A stretch of DNA of 64,000 nt, from the NCBI GenBank assembly GCA_964470915.1, contig CAYYEM010000001.1, forward strand, positions 1 to 64,000, read 5' to 3'. Below the pieces are notes generated by a model. That model did not search any database, was not told where the DNA came from, and worked only from the letters and a program-made list of their open reading frames with translations. The position numbers and the translations under genes were made by a program. Source of the DNA: CAYPXN01 sp964470915 (lineage in GTDB: Bacteria; UBA10199; JADFYH01). Position 1 is the stretch's first letter; every line of letters starts with the position of its first letter. Below are positions 49,914 to 58,679 of this stretch, piece after piece.

Positions 49914-50360
49914 ATGGGACGAATGCCGAGGTTTATAGATCCAAATTTACATTACCATGTAATCGTTCGCTGTAATAACAAGGCGTTCTTGTTTGAAAGC
50001 GAAGAAGATTTTTTAGAATATCTTTCTGTATTACATTGGGTTCAAAGAAAACATTTAATCAAAATTTATAACTATGAAATTATGAATTCTCATGTGCATC
50101 TTTTTGTGCAGCCGGGTCCTTGCATTCCATTTCATAAGACGATGCAATTGCTTAATTGGAAGTACGCTATTCAATATAACCGAAGAAAAAATCGACAAGG
50201 ACATTTTTGGATTAGCCATTATCAATGCGTTCCAGTGGAGTCTGACTATTATAGTTTGGCTTTAATGAGATATATGAATCGAAACCCTCTCAGAGCCGGG
50301 ATGATTAAGGAAATGGGTGACTGGAAATGGAGTGCTTATCGATTTTATGCTTTTGGTGAA
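49914..50360 (+). CDS. REP-associated tyrosine transposase (RAYT), 3' end lost in gap
   Basis: At least 149 residues of a Y1/RAYT-type HUH transposase. Motifs: MPRFIDPNLHYHVIVRCNNK (typical opening), EIMNSHVHLFVQP with the HUH metal site, a MQLLNWKYAIQYNRRKNRQG, then HFWISHYQCVPVESDYYSLA segment where the tyrosine nucleophile region lies, and MRYMNRNPLRAGMI. Start ATG 49914 is supported by GAGG. The gene runs into 100 Ns without a stop, so length is unknown. Close palindromes upstream fit a REP/RAYT pair that moves short repeats. It is not a full IS element: no terminal inverted repeats are visible. Confidence 0.83.
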
Positions 50361-50460
50361 NNNNNNNNNNNNNNNNNNNNNNNNNNNNNNNNNNNNNNNN
50401 NNNNNNNNNNNNNNNNNNNNNNNNNNNNNNNNNNNNNNNNNNNNNNNNNNNNNNNNNNNN
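50361..50460. other. True assembly gap (100 N)
   Basis: Unlike the other two gaps, no shared 55-bp end is visible here, so real sequence is probably missing. It cuts off the 3' ends of the convergent transposase and PilX-like genes; distance is unknown and a misjoin cannot be excluded. Confidence 0.8.
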
Positions 50461-52844
50461 TTGGTCGATTCATAGGTGGCATTGAAGCTGCCATACTTGG
50501 CATTACCTTTTAACTTATAGGTGGCATTTTGGCTGCTACCCACAGGTTCGGAGTAGGTAAATCCTGCAGAGACTGCTTGATTACTGTTCATCCAGTTGTT
50601 GAAATAAGTTCCATTAGAGGCTCGGTTGAGTTTGACAGGAATGGGAGGTCCTCCTGCTCCATAGGTAATGTCCGTACACACGACCTTGAGTTCTGTCGTA
50701 CATTCTTTGGCGACTGTGACATTTCCATTACTTGCAGTCACCACATTGCTTGTAGAAGGTTCTGGAGTAGATACGCAAGTGCTGGGGCTGCCTGAACAAG
50801 TGTAGTTAGGTTCTGTCACGCAAGTTGAAGAGCAACCATCACCACTGCTGCTGTTGCCGTCATCGCAAGTTTCAGGCGATTCAGTGACTCCGTTGCCACA
50901 AGAAGGATTCGGAGCACCCGCGCAGGTAAAGGTGCTAGGAAGAGGAGTGTCTCCCTTACAAGCTGAGAGGCTATCTCCATTACAAGGTCCGGTGGTATCA
51001 CCATGTTGAGCTTTATGTGCGCATACAGCGCTACCACTGATGGAAATTGTATTATATGGGTTTGTGCTGCTGCCGGTATTGTGACAGACGCAGTATTTCT
51101 GTTTGGTGTAGATACAAGTGCTTGGTTTGCCGCTACAAGTATAGTCTGTTTCTACGCTACAAGCAGAAGAACAACCGTCTCCATTATTTTTATTTCCATC
51201 ATCGCATTGTTCATTGCTGTCTACGTTTCCATCACCACAATAAGGTCCGTTTGGAACGCAAGTGCTCTTTGGTGTTCCTGTACAAGTGAATGAAGATTCT
51301 ACCGTACATTGAGCCGAGCAACCATCGCTATTAGTGGTGTTACCATCGTCGCAAATTTCTCCTGTTTCAATTTTACCATTACCGCATGTTGAAATGGCGG
51401 TGCAATAGCTGGTCGGACTTCCTGTGCAGACAAATCCTGTTTCTACTGCGCAATTAGAAGAGCAACCATCTCCATTTTCTGAATCACCGTCATCACAAGA
51501 TTCACCAGTTTCTACTGTGCCATTTCCGCAGATAGCGGTATTGACTAATTGGCAGGTACTTGGATTTCCATTACAGGTATAACCTGTTTCAATACCACAA
51601 TTAGAAGAGCAACCATCGCTATTAGTGGTGTTGCCATCGTCGCAAGATTCACCGGTTTCTACTGTGCCATTTCCGCAAACGACGCTGCTAGGAGGAGGAG
51701 TACTGACGGAACAGTTACTCGGTGTACCTGAGCAGTTATAACCTGATTCAACTGCACAAGCAGAAGAGCAACCATCGCTATTAGTGGTGTTGCCATCGTC
51801 GCAGCCTTCTCCCGTTTCAATTGTGCTATTCCCGCAAACTGCAGAGGGAGGTTGAGTACATGAGCTGGGCGTTCCACTACAGGTATAGCCTGATTCCACT
51901 GAACAAGTAGAAGAACAACCATCTCCATTATTGCTATTCATGTCATCGCAAGCTTCTCCTGTATCCAGGGTGCCGTTTCCACAACCCACGGTAGTATGAC
52001 AGCTGCTAGGAGCACCATTACAAGTGAAGTTTGGTTCGATTGTGCAATTAGAAGAGCAACCATCTCCATTATTAGTATTACCATCGTCACATTCTTCTCC
52101 ATATTCAGGTTGACCATTTCCGCAAACAGCAGCGGCAGTGCCGTCAGCGCAAGCAATTTGAGCGGTGGTATGATCAATAAATTCCACGATAAATGTATAA
52201 GATTTTCCTCCATTCACGGGTGCGGTAAGGCGAAGGTAATCAAAGCTGGAAGGTGAGGGAGTGGTGGCAATTTGTGTGTCTGTAACATCCATCCATTGGT
52301 CATGTCCGACACCATTTGAGTCATTAAAAATATCGGTTCCATTGTAACGAATGGTAGAAAATTTCTCTCCATTATCCGGGCTCATTTGTACTTTCATTTG
52401 AGCAATCGTGGGGCGGGCTAAACAGGCTTTGCTAATTTGAAGGCCGATCAAATCACTGCCATTAGAATGGAAACTATTACAAGTCATGCTCACGCAAGTG
52501 CCAGCCACTGGTGTGGTGATACTTTGTGTGACTCTTGCTACATCGGATACCCCCACCGAAGTGACTTGGTTTCCATTTACGCTGATAATGGCTGAACCAT
52601 GATCAAATGTTTTTGTTCCAGTGGGATCCCCTCCCTGATCAATTTGCCGCAAGGCATACTCCAAACCTGCTAGGGCATAAAGAGAGGCTCGGTCGTGGCT
52701 TACATTGTTGGCAGCGACTGTCGCCGATTCATTGACGAGTGAACTGTTTGAGACTGCCATGAGGCCCAGTACTAAGATACCCAGGGCCAAGGCCACTGAA
52801 ACGAAACCACGTTGGGTTTTTCGTTTAAATATTTTGTAATACAT
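50461..52844 (-). CDS. PilX-type protein with eight Cys-rich DUF4215 repeats, 3' end lost
   Basis: At least 794 residues. The start KTQRGFVSVALALGILVLGL, then MAVSNSSLVNESATVAANNV, is the PilX_N type membrane helix with a short basic leader; ASLYALAGLEYALRQI follows as in minor pilins. About residues 100-235 form a globular part, then eight units of about 47 residues of the form CGNGTVETGESCDDGNTTNS...GCSSNC...YTC (DUF4215, myxobacterial Cys-rich repeats). A different module (YCVCHNTGSSTNPYNTISIS) separates units 7 and 8. The C-terminus runs into the gap. Position in the minor-pilin operon suggests a tip-located adhesin. The repeats recur at DNA level from about 50,780 to 52,140. Confidence 0.85.
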
Positions 52845-52871
52845 AAGCCACCCCCCTCATCCTTACCCCCC

Positions 52872-53360
52872 CTAGGGTAAATTAATTAAACCTGTATTGT
52901 TGGTGAGCGAAAAAGTTTTAGTTTCTGTTCCATTACTAAGTCCAACACTTGTTCCTCCCCCGGTTACGGGAGCACCCAATGAATCAAATTCAAGTTGATA
53001 AGTAGTTTGGAAAACAACATTGGGAAAATTTGTTGCCAGTGAAATAGTCATGGCGCTTTGAGTAGATGGATCAGTCGTTGGGTTGCCTGGAGAAGTATCG
53101 TAAATTTCATATTGATTTGCAGTAATAGTTCTGAAGCCATGATTTCTACCTGTGATCATCGCTCGATCTTGTGCAAAGCGAATATCGTGAACTACTTTAA
53201 GTAGAGCTGAATCCACATGAACCACTTGTGGAGTCATCGTGCTATAGACTCCGACACTCACCATGCTTAAGAGTGTCATGATTAAAACGAGTTCGAGCAA
53301 GGTAAAGCCATTCCTTGTTTTTAATCTACGAACTTTTAAGTTGTGTTTTTTCGTTTTCAT
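52872..53360 (-). CDS. FimT/GspH-like minor prepilin
   Basis: A 162-residue pseudopilin. After a basic leader (MKTKKHNLKVRRLKTRN) comes G|FTLLELVLIMTLLSMVSVGV with the required Glu5. The mature domain contains FAQDRAMITGRNHGFRTITA, like FimT/GspH. Its start codon lies at the edge of a REP-like repeat (53360-53388), which must therefore provide part of the leader. Fourth member order: pilV, pilW, this gene, then the PilX-like gene 27 bp downstream. Confidence 0.85.
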   Translation of the reverse strand: MKTKKHNLKVRRLKTRNGFTLLELVLIMTLLSMVSVGVYSTMTPQVVHVDSALLKVVHDIRFAQDRAMITGRNHGFRTITANQYEIYDTSPGNPTTDPSTQSAMTISLATNFPNVVFQTTYQLEFDSLGAPVTGGGTSVGLSNGTETKTFSLTNNTGLINLP

Positions 53361-53388
53361 CCTTCGACCCGCTCCGCTTACTCAGGAT
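53360..53388. repeat. REP-like repeat abutting the FimT start codon
   Basis: TCCTTCGACCCGCTCCGCTT followed by ACTCAGGAT; on the coding strand it begins ATCCTGAG and ends TCGAAGGATG, whose final ATG is the start codon. Related to the repeats at 880-955 and 61842-61875. Confidence 0.7.
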
Positions 53389-53416
53389 TAAACTTGAGGG
53401 ATTTCCCCCAAGTTTT

Positions 53417-53947
53417 TTATTGAAAATTTGTATAATAATAATTTCGTGGATAAACTTCTCCACGCATTTTCATATCGCTATAACCATTGCTAGAATTCAC
53501 TCCCATATCGACTAAAATTCTTCTGAGGTTTGAAATATTTCCATCACTGATTACATTTCCCGCGGCATCGTAATAAGTAAAAGAAAAACTGCTCACGTTG
53601 TTTGCTAACAAATCAGTGCCTCGATAAATTTGTAAAACTCCATTGGTACTTTGAGATCTGAAATTGGTAGGGGTTCCGACGCTATCATTGAAACTGATAC
53701 TGGTATTAGCGATGGCAGTGATAGCAGCGGGGTCAATCGAAACTAATTCTTGGGTAATGCGGTTTAGGGCATAACGAGCCTGACTCATGGCTTCTTTACG
53801 AGCCACTATCAGCGAGTAACTATCCACACTGAGGCGGGCGATCGAAGCAAAGGCTAAAATCACGATACTCATCATCACCATGCCAAGTAATGACTCGATG
53901 AGCGTGAAACCCTTCTGCATCTTATTTTTCCTACTTTCTCCTCCCAT
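53417..53947 (-). CDS. PilW-like minor prepilin
   Basis: A 176-residue prepilin: short leader MGGESRKNKMQKG and cleavage before FTLIESLLGMVMMSIVILAF, with Glu5, then the globular part RYALNRITQELVSIDPAAIT, SSFSFTYYDAAGNVISDGNI typical of PilW/GspJ relatives. It is followed by the FimT-like gene (57 bp) and preceded by pilV (28 bp). It would help prime pilus assembly together with the other minor pilins. Confidence 0.83.
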   Translation of the reverse strand: MGGESRKNKMQKGFTLIESLLGMVMMSIVILAFASIARLSVDSYSLIVARKEAMSQARYALNRITQELVSIDPAAITAIANTSISFNDSVGTPTNFRSQSTNGVLQIYRGTDLLANNVSSFSFTYYDAAGNVISDGNISNLRRILVDMGVNSSNGYSDMKMRGEVYPRNYYYTNFQ

Positions 53948-53975
53948 AACTCTCCCCCTCCACGAGAAAGTAACA

Positions 53976-54401
53976 TTAATGATTCGAAATCAAACTTTGT
54001 ACTGTAACATTTTGATTGCTCCCATTGCTCCAATTCACGGTGACATCTATTTTTTTAAAACCAGTATCACTTCCGGATACAGTGCTAAGATCTGTAGACT
54101 CCACATAGTTAATATTGGTTTGACGTGAAAAATTAAGGTTGTCGTAAGTAATGGCATCGGTGGTAGTGCCTGTACTGATATTGCTGTAACCTAAGTTTGC
54201 CTTGTTGGCTAAAACCTGTTCAATTTTTTCGCTAGCCAGCTTAGAGGCAACAAGCTTGAGTTCATCGTTAGAAGTATTTTCATTCATGAGAGAATAGAGC
54301 GAAAGAATGCCGCTGAAGCCAACGCTTAAAATCAGCAGAGCAAACAATGCTTCGAGGAAAGAAAAACCCTTCTCTCTTTTTTTGTAGGTATGCGCTTCCA
54401 T
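53976..54401 (-). CDS. PilV-like minor prepilin
   Basis: A 141-residue prepilin: leader MEAHTYKKREKG, then FSFLEALFALLILSVGFSGI with Glu5, and NENTSNDELKLVASKLASEK as in PilV/GspI, with a small beta domain (SDTGFKKIDVTVNWSNGSNQ). First gene of the minor-pilin operon. Its ATG has GGGAG touching it, too close for a normal site; AGGAGG lies 26 nt upstream with a hairpin in between (54410-54426), which would shorten the effective spacing to 9 nt. Confidence 0.83.
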   Translation of the reverse strand: MEAHTYKKREKGFSFLEALFALLILSVGFSGILSLYSLMNENTSNDELKLVASKLASEKIEQVLANKANLGYSNISTGTTTDAITYDNLNFSRQTNINYVESTDLSTVSGSDTGFKKIDVTVNWSNGSNQNVTVQSLISNH

Positions 54402-54740
54402 CTCCCGATGGAGCTTTTTAAGCTCCCCCTCCTATTTAAATTTCAATAAATAAATTTTACTCCTCGGGAAATGCTTTGTAAACAAGGCTTAGATGTTTTT
54501 CATGTAAGTGATTTTGTGCAGGTTTTAGCAGTAGATGATTATATTTTCGTTGGCATAAAAATAGTTTTTTGTTTTGTGTTTTAGGGCGAGACAAAACGAA
54601 AATTCCAGATAAAATTTTTGAAAATTTTGTTTTATTATCTTCAAACTTGTTAAGTTTTGTTAAAAGGAATTAAAAAATAAAAAAAACCTCTTTCAGAGTT
54701 ATCTGAAAGAGGTTTTTGAGAAATAGTTTCTGAGACTTAT
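54402..54740. promoter_or_regulatory. Intergenic region with hairpin-bridged ribosome-binding site
   Basis: No gene is supported in these 339 bases, which are mostly AT-rich. At the pilV end, AGGAGG (54428-54433) and the start codon are separated by the hairpin GGAGCTT-AAA-AAGCTCC (54410-54426). At the other end sits the terminator at 54682-54717. The promoter of the minor-pilin operon is presumably within, but no convincing -35/-10 pair stands out. Confidence 0.5.
54682..54717 (-). terminator. Intrinsic terminator of the 54.7-57.9 kb operon
   Basis: AAAAACCTCTTTCAGA and TCTGAAAGAGGTTTTT form a perfect 16-bp stem around GTTA, 24 bp after the lipoprotein stop. Symmetric A and T runs allow action in both directions. 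Confidence 0.9.
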
Positions 54741-57284
54741 TTAAAAATCAAACAACTCGGTTCCATTTTCATTGAAGAAACCAGCGCCTAGCAAGCGTTC
54801 GCCACCGTGAATGGATAGATATTGCACTTCAGGGAAAGTATGAACTTCACGAGTGTTTAAGTCAGTAATGGCATAACCGAAGCCAAGGTTTAAGGGCGAG
54901 AATCCCAAGTAGATGCCATTCATGTAAGCCTTGTTATTGCGCACTACAATCGAAGGAGGAATACTCATAATGAATTCCCCGCCTGTGAAATTGTAAATAT
55001 TCATGGGGCTTCCCACGGTGCTGCCGGTGGTGGCATTTTTAGTAGTGAGCACTCCATCCGCGCCCAGAATGTAAACATTGTTTTCATCCGCATCCATGGC
55101 AAAAAGAAATGTAGCACTAGCAGTGATAGTTTTTTTATCAGTGATAAGGGGTGGAGGATAGGGAGCTACAAGAGAAGGAACGACGGAATCCTTTTTAATC
55201 ACCACACGATCTACATTAAAGATAGATCCTGGAATGGCTAAATTTACCACAGAAATGTAAAGAATGTAGCTATCATTGGTAGTAACGATTTTTTGAAAAC
55301 CTAGCGGAAATCCACTTAAGGTAATCCCAGGTCCAGCCGCATCATTCGAAAAAACATCCGTCGGGACTGATGCGCTCGTAAAGTTGTTGTTGATGGCTTT
55401 GATAACATAGGTAGTTGTGGCGCTATCGAAAAGAAGCATAAAACTGTGATTGGTATCCGCAGCTCTTAAGCTGGTCATCATTTGCATGATGGAATAGAGA
55501 GGCGAATGATTTGTAGCGGCTATAGCCAAGGTATTATTATCTGTGCAGGCAGCTGCATCAGGTTTGTATTTGTCGATCAGATAATTTGCTCCACTATCTT
55601 TAAGAATGAGATAGCGGTCGTCTCCGGGTGTTGCGCCTTTCACTAGAGTCCCACCTACCCAAGATCCTGCTGTTGGACAGATAAATGTGGTCGTGTTCGT
55701 TTGATCCAACACCTGGAATCTTTTTTTGAACTGATAAACATCGCTGTGTTGAGCATCAGGGCCGCGACCTTGTTCGGTAGGGAGCATGACATCTTGTATA
55801 TAACCCGAGCTTTCACTTCCTAGAGCTGTATCGGTGGAAAAATTATAATCATCAATCATAGCCAATCCCACGCGGTGAACTGAATTTTCCCAAAAATCAA
55901 TCGAAGCAGCAAAAGTGAGGTCTACATTAGCAGTAGGAGCATTGAGCACTAATCTTGCATCCCATACTGTGTTGCCGGTAGAAAGATTAGGTAAGGCTTC
56001 CATACCATAAACACCATTCATGTAGAGAATATCTCCATTGATGGCAATTCTAGGAGAGTAAAAGAAGCCAGTATTCATGGGCAAGATTCCCAATAAATTG
56101 AAGTTAGTAGCAATAGGGGTGAAGATGGGGGTGTTGGCGCTTACATCGCTAGCAGGATCTTGAACCATCACACCAGCATTGCTTGTTAGATACATCATCA
56201 TCCAGCTTAACATGGAGCCGCCTCCCCAGCTACATCCGCCTGGGGGTGGTGCACTGAGACAGGTCGTATAGTTCTGTACCGCAGTGTTGAAATTTTGAGT
56301 AAAGTTTTGAGGTGGGGGTCTGAGTGGAAACTCGTTGACTCCCATATAGAGTTTATTTCCAGAGACTGCGATATCTGAAACACTCACATGAGGAGTGGTG
56401 GGAGTGTTGATTTTTACATCTCCGCTGCTTTTATCTGCCAAATTTACAAATTTTACTTTGTTATTCCATAACATGAATTGGCTCTTCATGAACATTTTGA
56501 GCATGAGAGCAAAGTTTACATCGAATTCATCTCGATTACGGGTGAGGATGAATGCTTTGTCACCAATAGATTTTACTTTGTGTGCAAAGTAATTATGTTT
56601 TGCAATATTGTCAGGATTAGCAGCCGCTTCGTAAATTCGGCTGAAACTTACATTCAGGCAGTTGTCGTTGGGGGTGAAAAAAGCATCTCCTTTATTGTTG
56701 ATGACAAAGGTTTTACCTTCAGCACTTTCAATATCGAGGATGCCATCCAATACATTGGTGTTTGAAGCGAGAGTCACCCCTGTTTCACTCACATTGTAAA
56801 CTTGAAGATTTAACCGAGTTCCTACTAAAAGTTTTAAAACATCTCCTACTTTCACGAATGCAAGATCTTGAATAGGTGCCTTGACATCAATCGAAGCAAG
56901 AGGAGGTAGAACGGGAGCACCCAAATTAGCTTGATCTTTTACGATATGCACTGTGCTGCCATACTTGTTGTAAGCAGTAAATTTTCCCGAATGGGCGTAG
57001 GCTTTGATAACACCCTCATAATGGCCGATGTATTTTTCATATCGATTAAAAGATTTTGGAATCGTGAGGCTAGAGCCCGTAAAAAAATCTACGACACTTG
57101 GACTGGCAGGGTCACAAGAGCTGGTAGATGGCGTGGTCCCACTTTCTGCTCCAGGAGAAGGGGCACCCCCGGGTGCGATATCTCCATCTGAGCCCCCTTT
57201 ATTTTTACAAGCAGATGCGCTTAGTAAAACCAGCATACTTAGAATCAACAGTTTTTTTGAAAAATTTTTTGAATGATGAATCAT
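54741..57284 (-). CDS. Large lipoprotein, unknown function
   Basis: An 847-residue lipoprotein. ATG 57284 is chosen because GGAG lies 6 nt upstream; the ATG four codons earlier has none. Signal LLILSMLVLLSASAC, then KNKGGSDGDIAPGGAPSPGA as a flexible linker. The mature protein has many repeated short beta-type segments such as GDVLKLLVGTRLNLQVYNVS, IAVSGNKLYMGVNEFPL, AINGDILYMNGVYGME and VVRNNKAYMNGIYLGF, suggesting a beta-propeller-like fold, which is inference. No enzymatic motif seen. It is co-transcribed with the 200-residue secreted protein upstream (33-bp gap) and ends at a strong terminator. Confidence 0.7.
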   Translation of the reverse strand: MIHHSKNFSKKLLILSMLVLLSASACKNKGGSDGDIAPGGAPSPGAESGTTPSTSSCDPASPSVVDFFTGSSLTIPKSFNRYEKYIGHYEGVIKAYAHSGKFTAYNKYGSTVHIVKDQANLGAPVLPPLASIDVKAPIQDLAFVKVGDVLKLLVGTRLNLQVYNVSETGVTLASNTNVLDGILDIESAEGKTFVINNKGDAFFTPNDNCLNVSFSRIYEAAANPDNIAKHNYFAHKVKSIGDKAFILTRNRDEFDVNFALMLKMFMKSQFMLWNNKVKFVNLADKSSGDVKINTPTTPHVSVSDIAVSGNKLYMGVNEFPLRPPPQNFTQNFNTAVQNYTTCLSAPPPGGCSWGGGSMLSWMMMYLTSNAGVMVQDPASDVSANTPIFTPIATNFNLLGILPMNTGFFYSPRIAINGDILYMNGVYGMEALPNLSTGNTVWDARLVLNAPTANVDLTFAASIDFWENSVHRVGLAMIDDYNFSTDTALGSESSGYIQDVMLPTEQGRGPDAQHSDVYQFKKRFQVLDQTNTTTFICPTAGSWVGGTLVKGATPGDDRYLILKDSGANYLIDKYKPDAAACTDNNTLAIAATNHSPLYSIMQMMTSLRAADTNHSFMLLFDSATTTYVIKAINNNFTSASVPTDVFSNDAAGPGITLSGFPLGFQKIVTTNDSYILYISVVNLAIPGSIFNVDRVVIKKDSVVPSLVAPYPPPLITDKKTITASATFLFAMDADENNVYILGADGVLTTKNATTGSTVGSPMNIYNFTGGEFIMSIPPSIVVRNNKAYMNGIYLGFSPLNLGFGYAITDLNTREVHTFPEVQYLSIHGGERLLGAGFFNENGTELFDF

Positions 57285-57317
57285 AATATTCTCCATTTAA
57301 TCATTTTTAAACTTCAA

Positions 57318-57920
57318 CTATTGCAGTAAATTTTTAATCTGATTGGGTGATAAGTTTTCTTCTTTTAATACAGATTCAGTATTTTGGATTTTTCTTTCAG
57401 ATTTTCCTTCTGCCCTTTTCACGGCTTCAAATACTGGAGCATAGGCAGCGAGATGAGGATTTGTATCCTCGACAGGACTCATGCCTGAGTCTTGTAAGGT
57501 TTTTTCATGCGACAAATTTTTTGCAATTTGTAACAGGATATCTAAAGAGGACATGTTTTCATCGATTCCATTGATCAAATCAGGCACGCTCGGCATTATT
57601 TTTTGAAAAGCGCTAATCAATTTCCGGCTATAATCATCATTACCGAATAAAAAATTATTTTGGCTGATTTCAGAGATGAACTGAGTGAATGGGTTGAGTA
57701 AACTTCTTTGTTTTGCGAATTGAAAATTTTTATCCAAAAATAAATTCAACTCCGAGTTGTCAAAGCGATTAAATTTCACTTTTGAATTCATCATTTTAAC
57801 TTTGGCTTCTTTATTATTTAAAGAATCAAGGTTAGTGTTAATTTTACTTTGTGCCCCACCAGAAACTGCAAAACATGCAAAAAGTAAAAAAGTGCTAGTG
57901 ACTGTTAATATTTTTTTCAT
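57318..57920 (-). CDS. Secreted helical protein, unknown function
   Basis: A 200-residue protein with signal peptide MKKILTVTSTFLLFACFAVS, cleaved near GGAQS. The cysteine in LFACFAVS is inside the hydrophobic core, and a lipobox reading is less likely. The mature part is helical and charged (RFDNSELNLFLDKNFQFAKQ, GKSERKIQNTESVLKEENLS). No domain recognised. It is the first gene of a two-gene operon with the large lipoprotein, so the two may act together at the cell surface. Confidence 0.68.
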   Translation of the reverse strand: MKKILTVTSTFLLFACFAVSGGAQSKINTNLDSLNNKEAKVKMMNSKVKFNRFDNSELNLFLDKNFQFAKQRSLLNPFTQFISEISQNNFLFGNDDYSRKLISAFQKIMPSVPDLINGIDENMSSLDILLQIAKNLSHEKTLQDSGMSPVEDTNPHLAAYAPVFEAVKRAEGKSERKIQNTESVLKEENLSPNQIKNLLQ

Positions 57921-58216
57921 TTTGTAACCTCCTGTTGGTTTTCAATCATCGGTATCGTAGCCGAGCATTGTTTCTTATTTTTCCAACATTTAATGTACAT
58001 TGCAAATTTAATTCCAGATTTTGAATAATATGTAGCGCAAGTTACTTTTTTAAGCTTTTGAATTTATTAGATATTATTTGTTCGATGAAGTATTCACTTG
58101 TGAACTTATTGCTCTCATTTTGATAAAACAAGCTCTTTTTTCTCAAAATGAGAAAGGCTCATCCATTTGTATGAATGAGCCTTTTGATTGAACTAAGGTT
58201 CAATAATTTAACTCTT
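57921..58216. other. Intergenic region with nested hairpins
   Basis: No gene seen. CTCATTTTGA (58114-58123) and TCAAAATGAG (58143-58152) form one hairpin, directly followed by the hairpin at 58153-58185. The remainder is AT-rich and should hold the promoter of the 57.9-kb operon, not identifiable. Confidence 0.5.
58153..58185 (-). terminator. Terminator downstream of cytochrome c gene
   Basis: AAAGGCTCAT-C-CAT and ATG-A-ATGAGCCTTTT form a stem with one internal mismatch, 32 bp after the cytochrome c stop. Confidence 0.75.
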
Positions 58217-58561
58217 TTACTTCAAGGTTCTAATGTATGCCACGATATTGGCAATATCAGCATCGCTTAAGGAAGAACCAAAAGGGGCCATGAGCGGAGA
58301 TAAACCATTGGCAGCCCCTCCATTTTTAATGATAGCTGCAAGTTGAGCATCGGTTCTTTTACTCATGTAAGCTACGTCTGTGAAGTTACGTGGTTTTGGA
58401 TTTAAGGCGGCTGCAGCGGCTCCATCTCCTTTTCCACCTGCACCGTGACAAGTGGCGCACATTTGCTGGAATTTTACTTTACCAGCAGCCACATCTGCAG
58501 CATTAGCTAGCATTGGAAGTGACATTAAGATTGCAAAAGAACTCAAAATAAGCTTTTTCAT
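58217..58561 (-). CDS. Class I c-type cytochrome
   Basis: A 114-residue periplasmic monoheme cytochrome c. Signal MKKLILSSFAILMSLPMLAN ending ANA, then KVKFQQMCATCHGAGGKGDG with the haem-binding CxxCH near residue 36. NPKPRNFTDVAYMSKRTDAQ and the axial-methionine segment GLSPLMAPFGSSLSDADIAN, then IVAYIRTL, are as in cytochrome c6/c-551-like electron carriers. It is a soluble electron shuttle; the partner is unknown. GGAGGG lies upstream of the ATG. It is monocistronic, divergent from ilvD. Confidence 0.93.
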   Translation of the reverse strand: MKKLILSSFAILMSLPMLANAADVAAGKVKFQQMCATCHGAGGKGDGAAAAALNPKPRNFTDVAYMSKRTDAQLAAIIKNGGAANGLSPLMAPFGSSLSDADIANIVAYIRTLK

Positions 58562-58679
58562 ATAAACCCTCCTTTGGGTGTATTTTTTTAAAAGAATTGT
58601 TCAAATGTCGCAAGTTTTCTTTGATCTAGATCAAAGTTTAATGAAATAAATGATGTAGGGAAATTAATAAGGAAATTTT

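Noticed and set aside
50780..52150. CRISPR-like regular repeats
   Set aside because: They are the coding repeats of DUF4215 units (about 140 bp), with conserved cysteine frame, not short repeats with unique spacers.
52845..52871. Remnant of element E (GAGGGGGGTGGC word) ahead of the PilX-like gene
   Set aside because: One short G-rich match that can equally be a ribosome-binding site; no stems.
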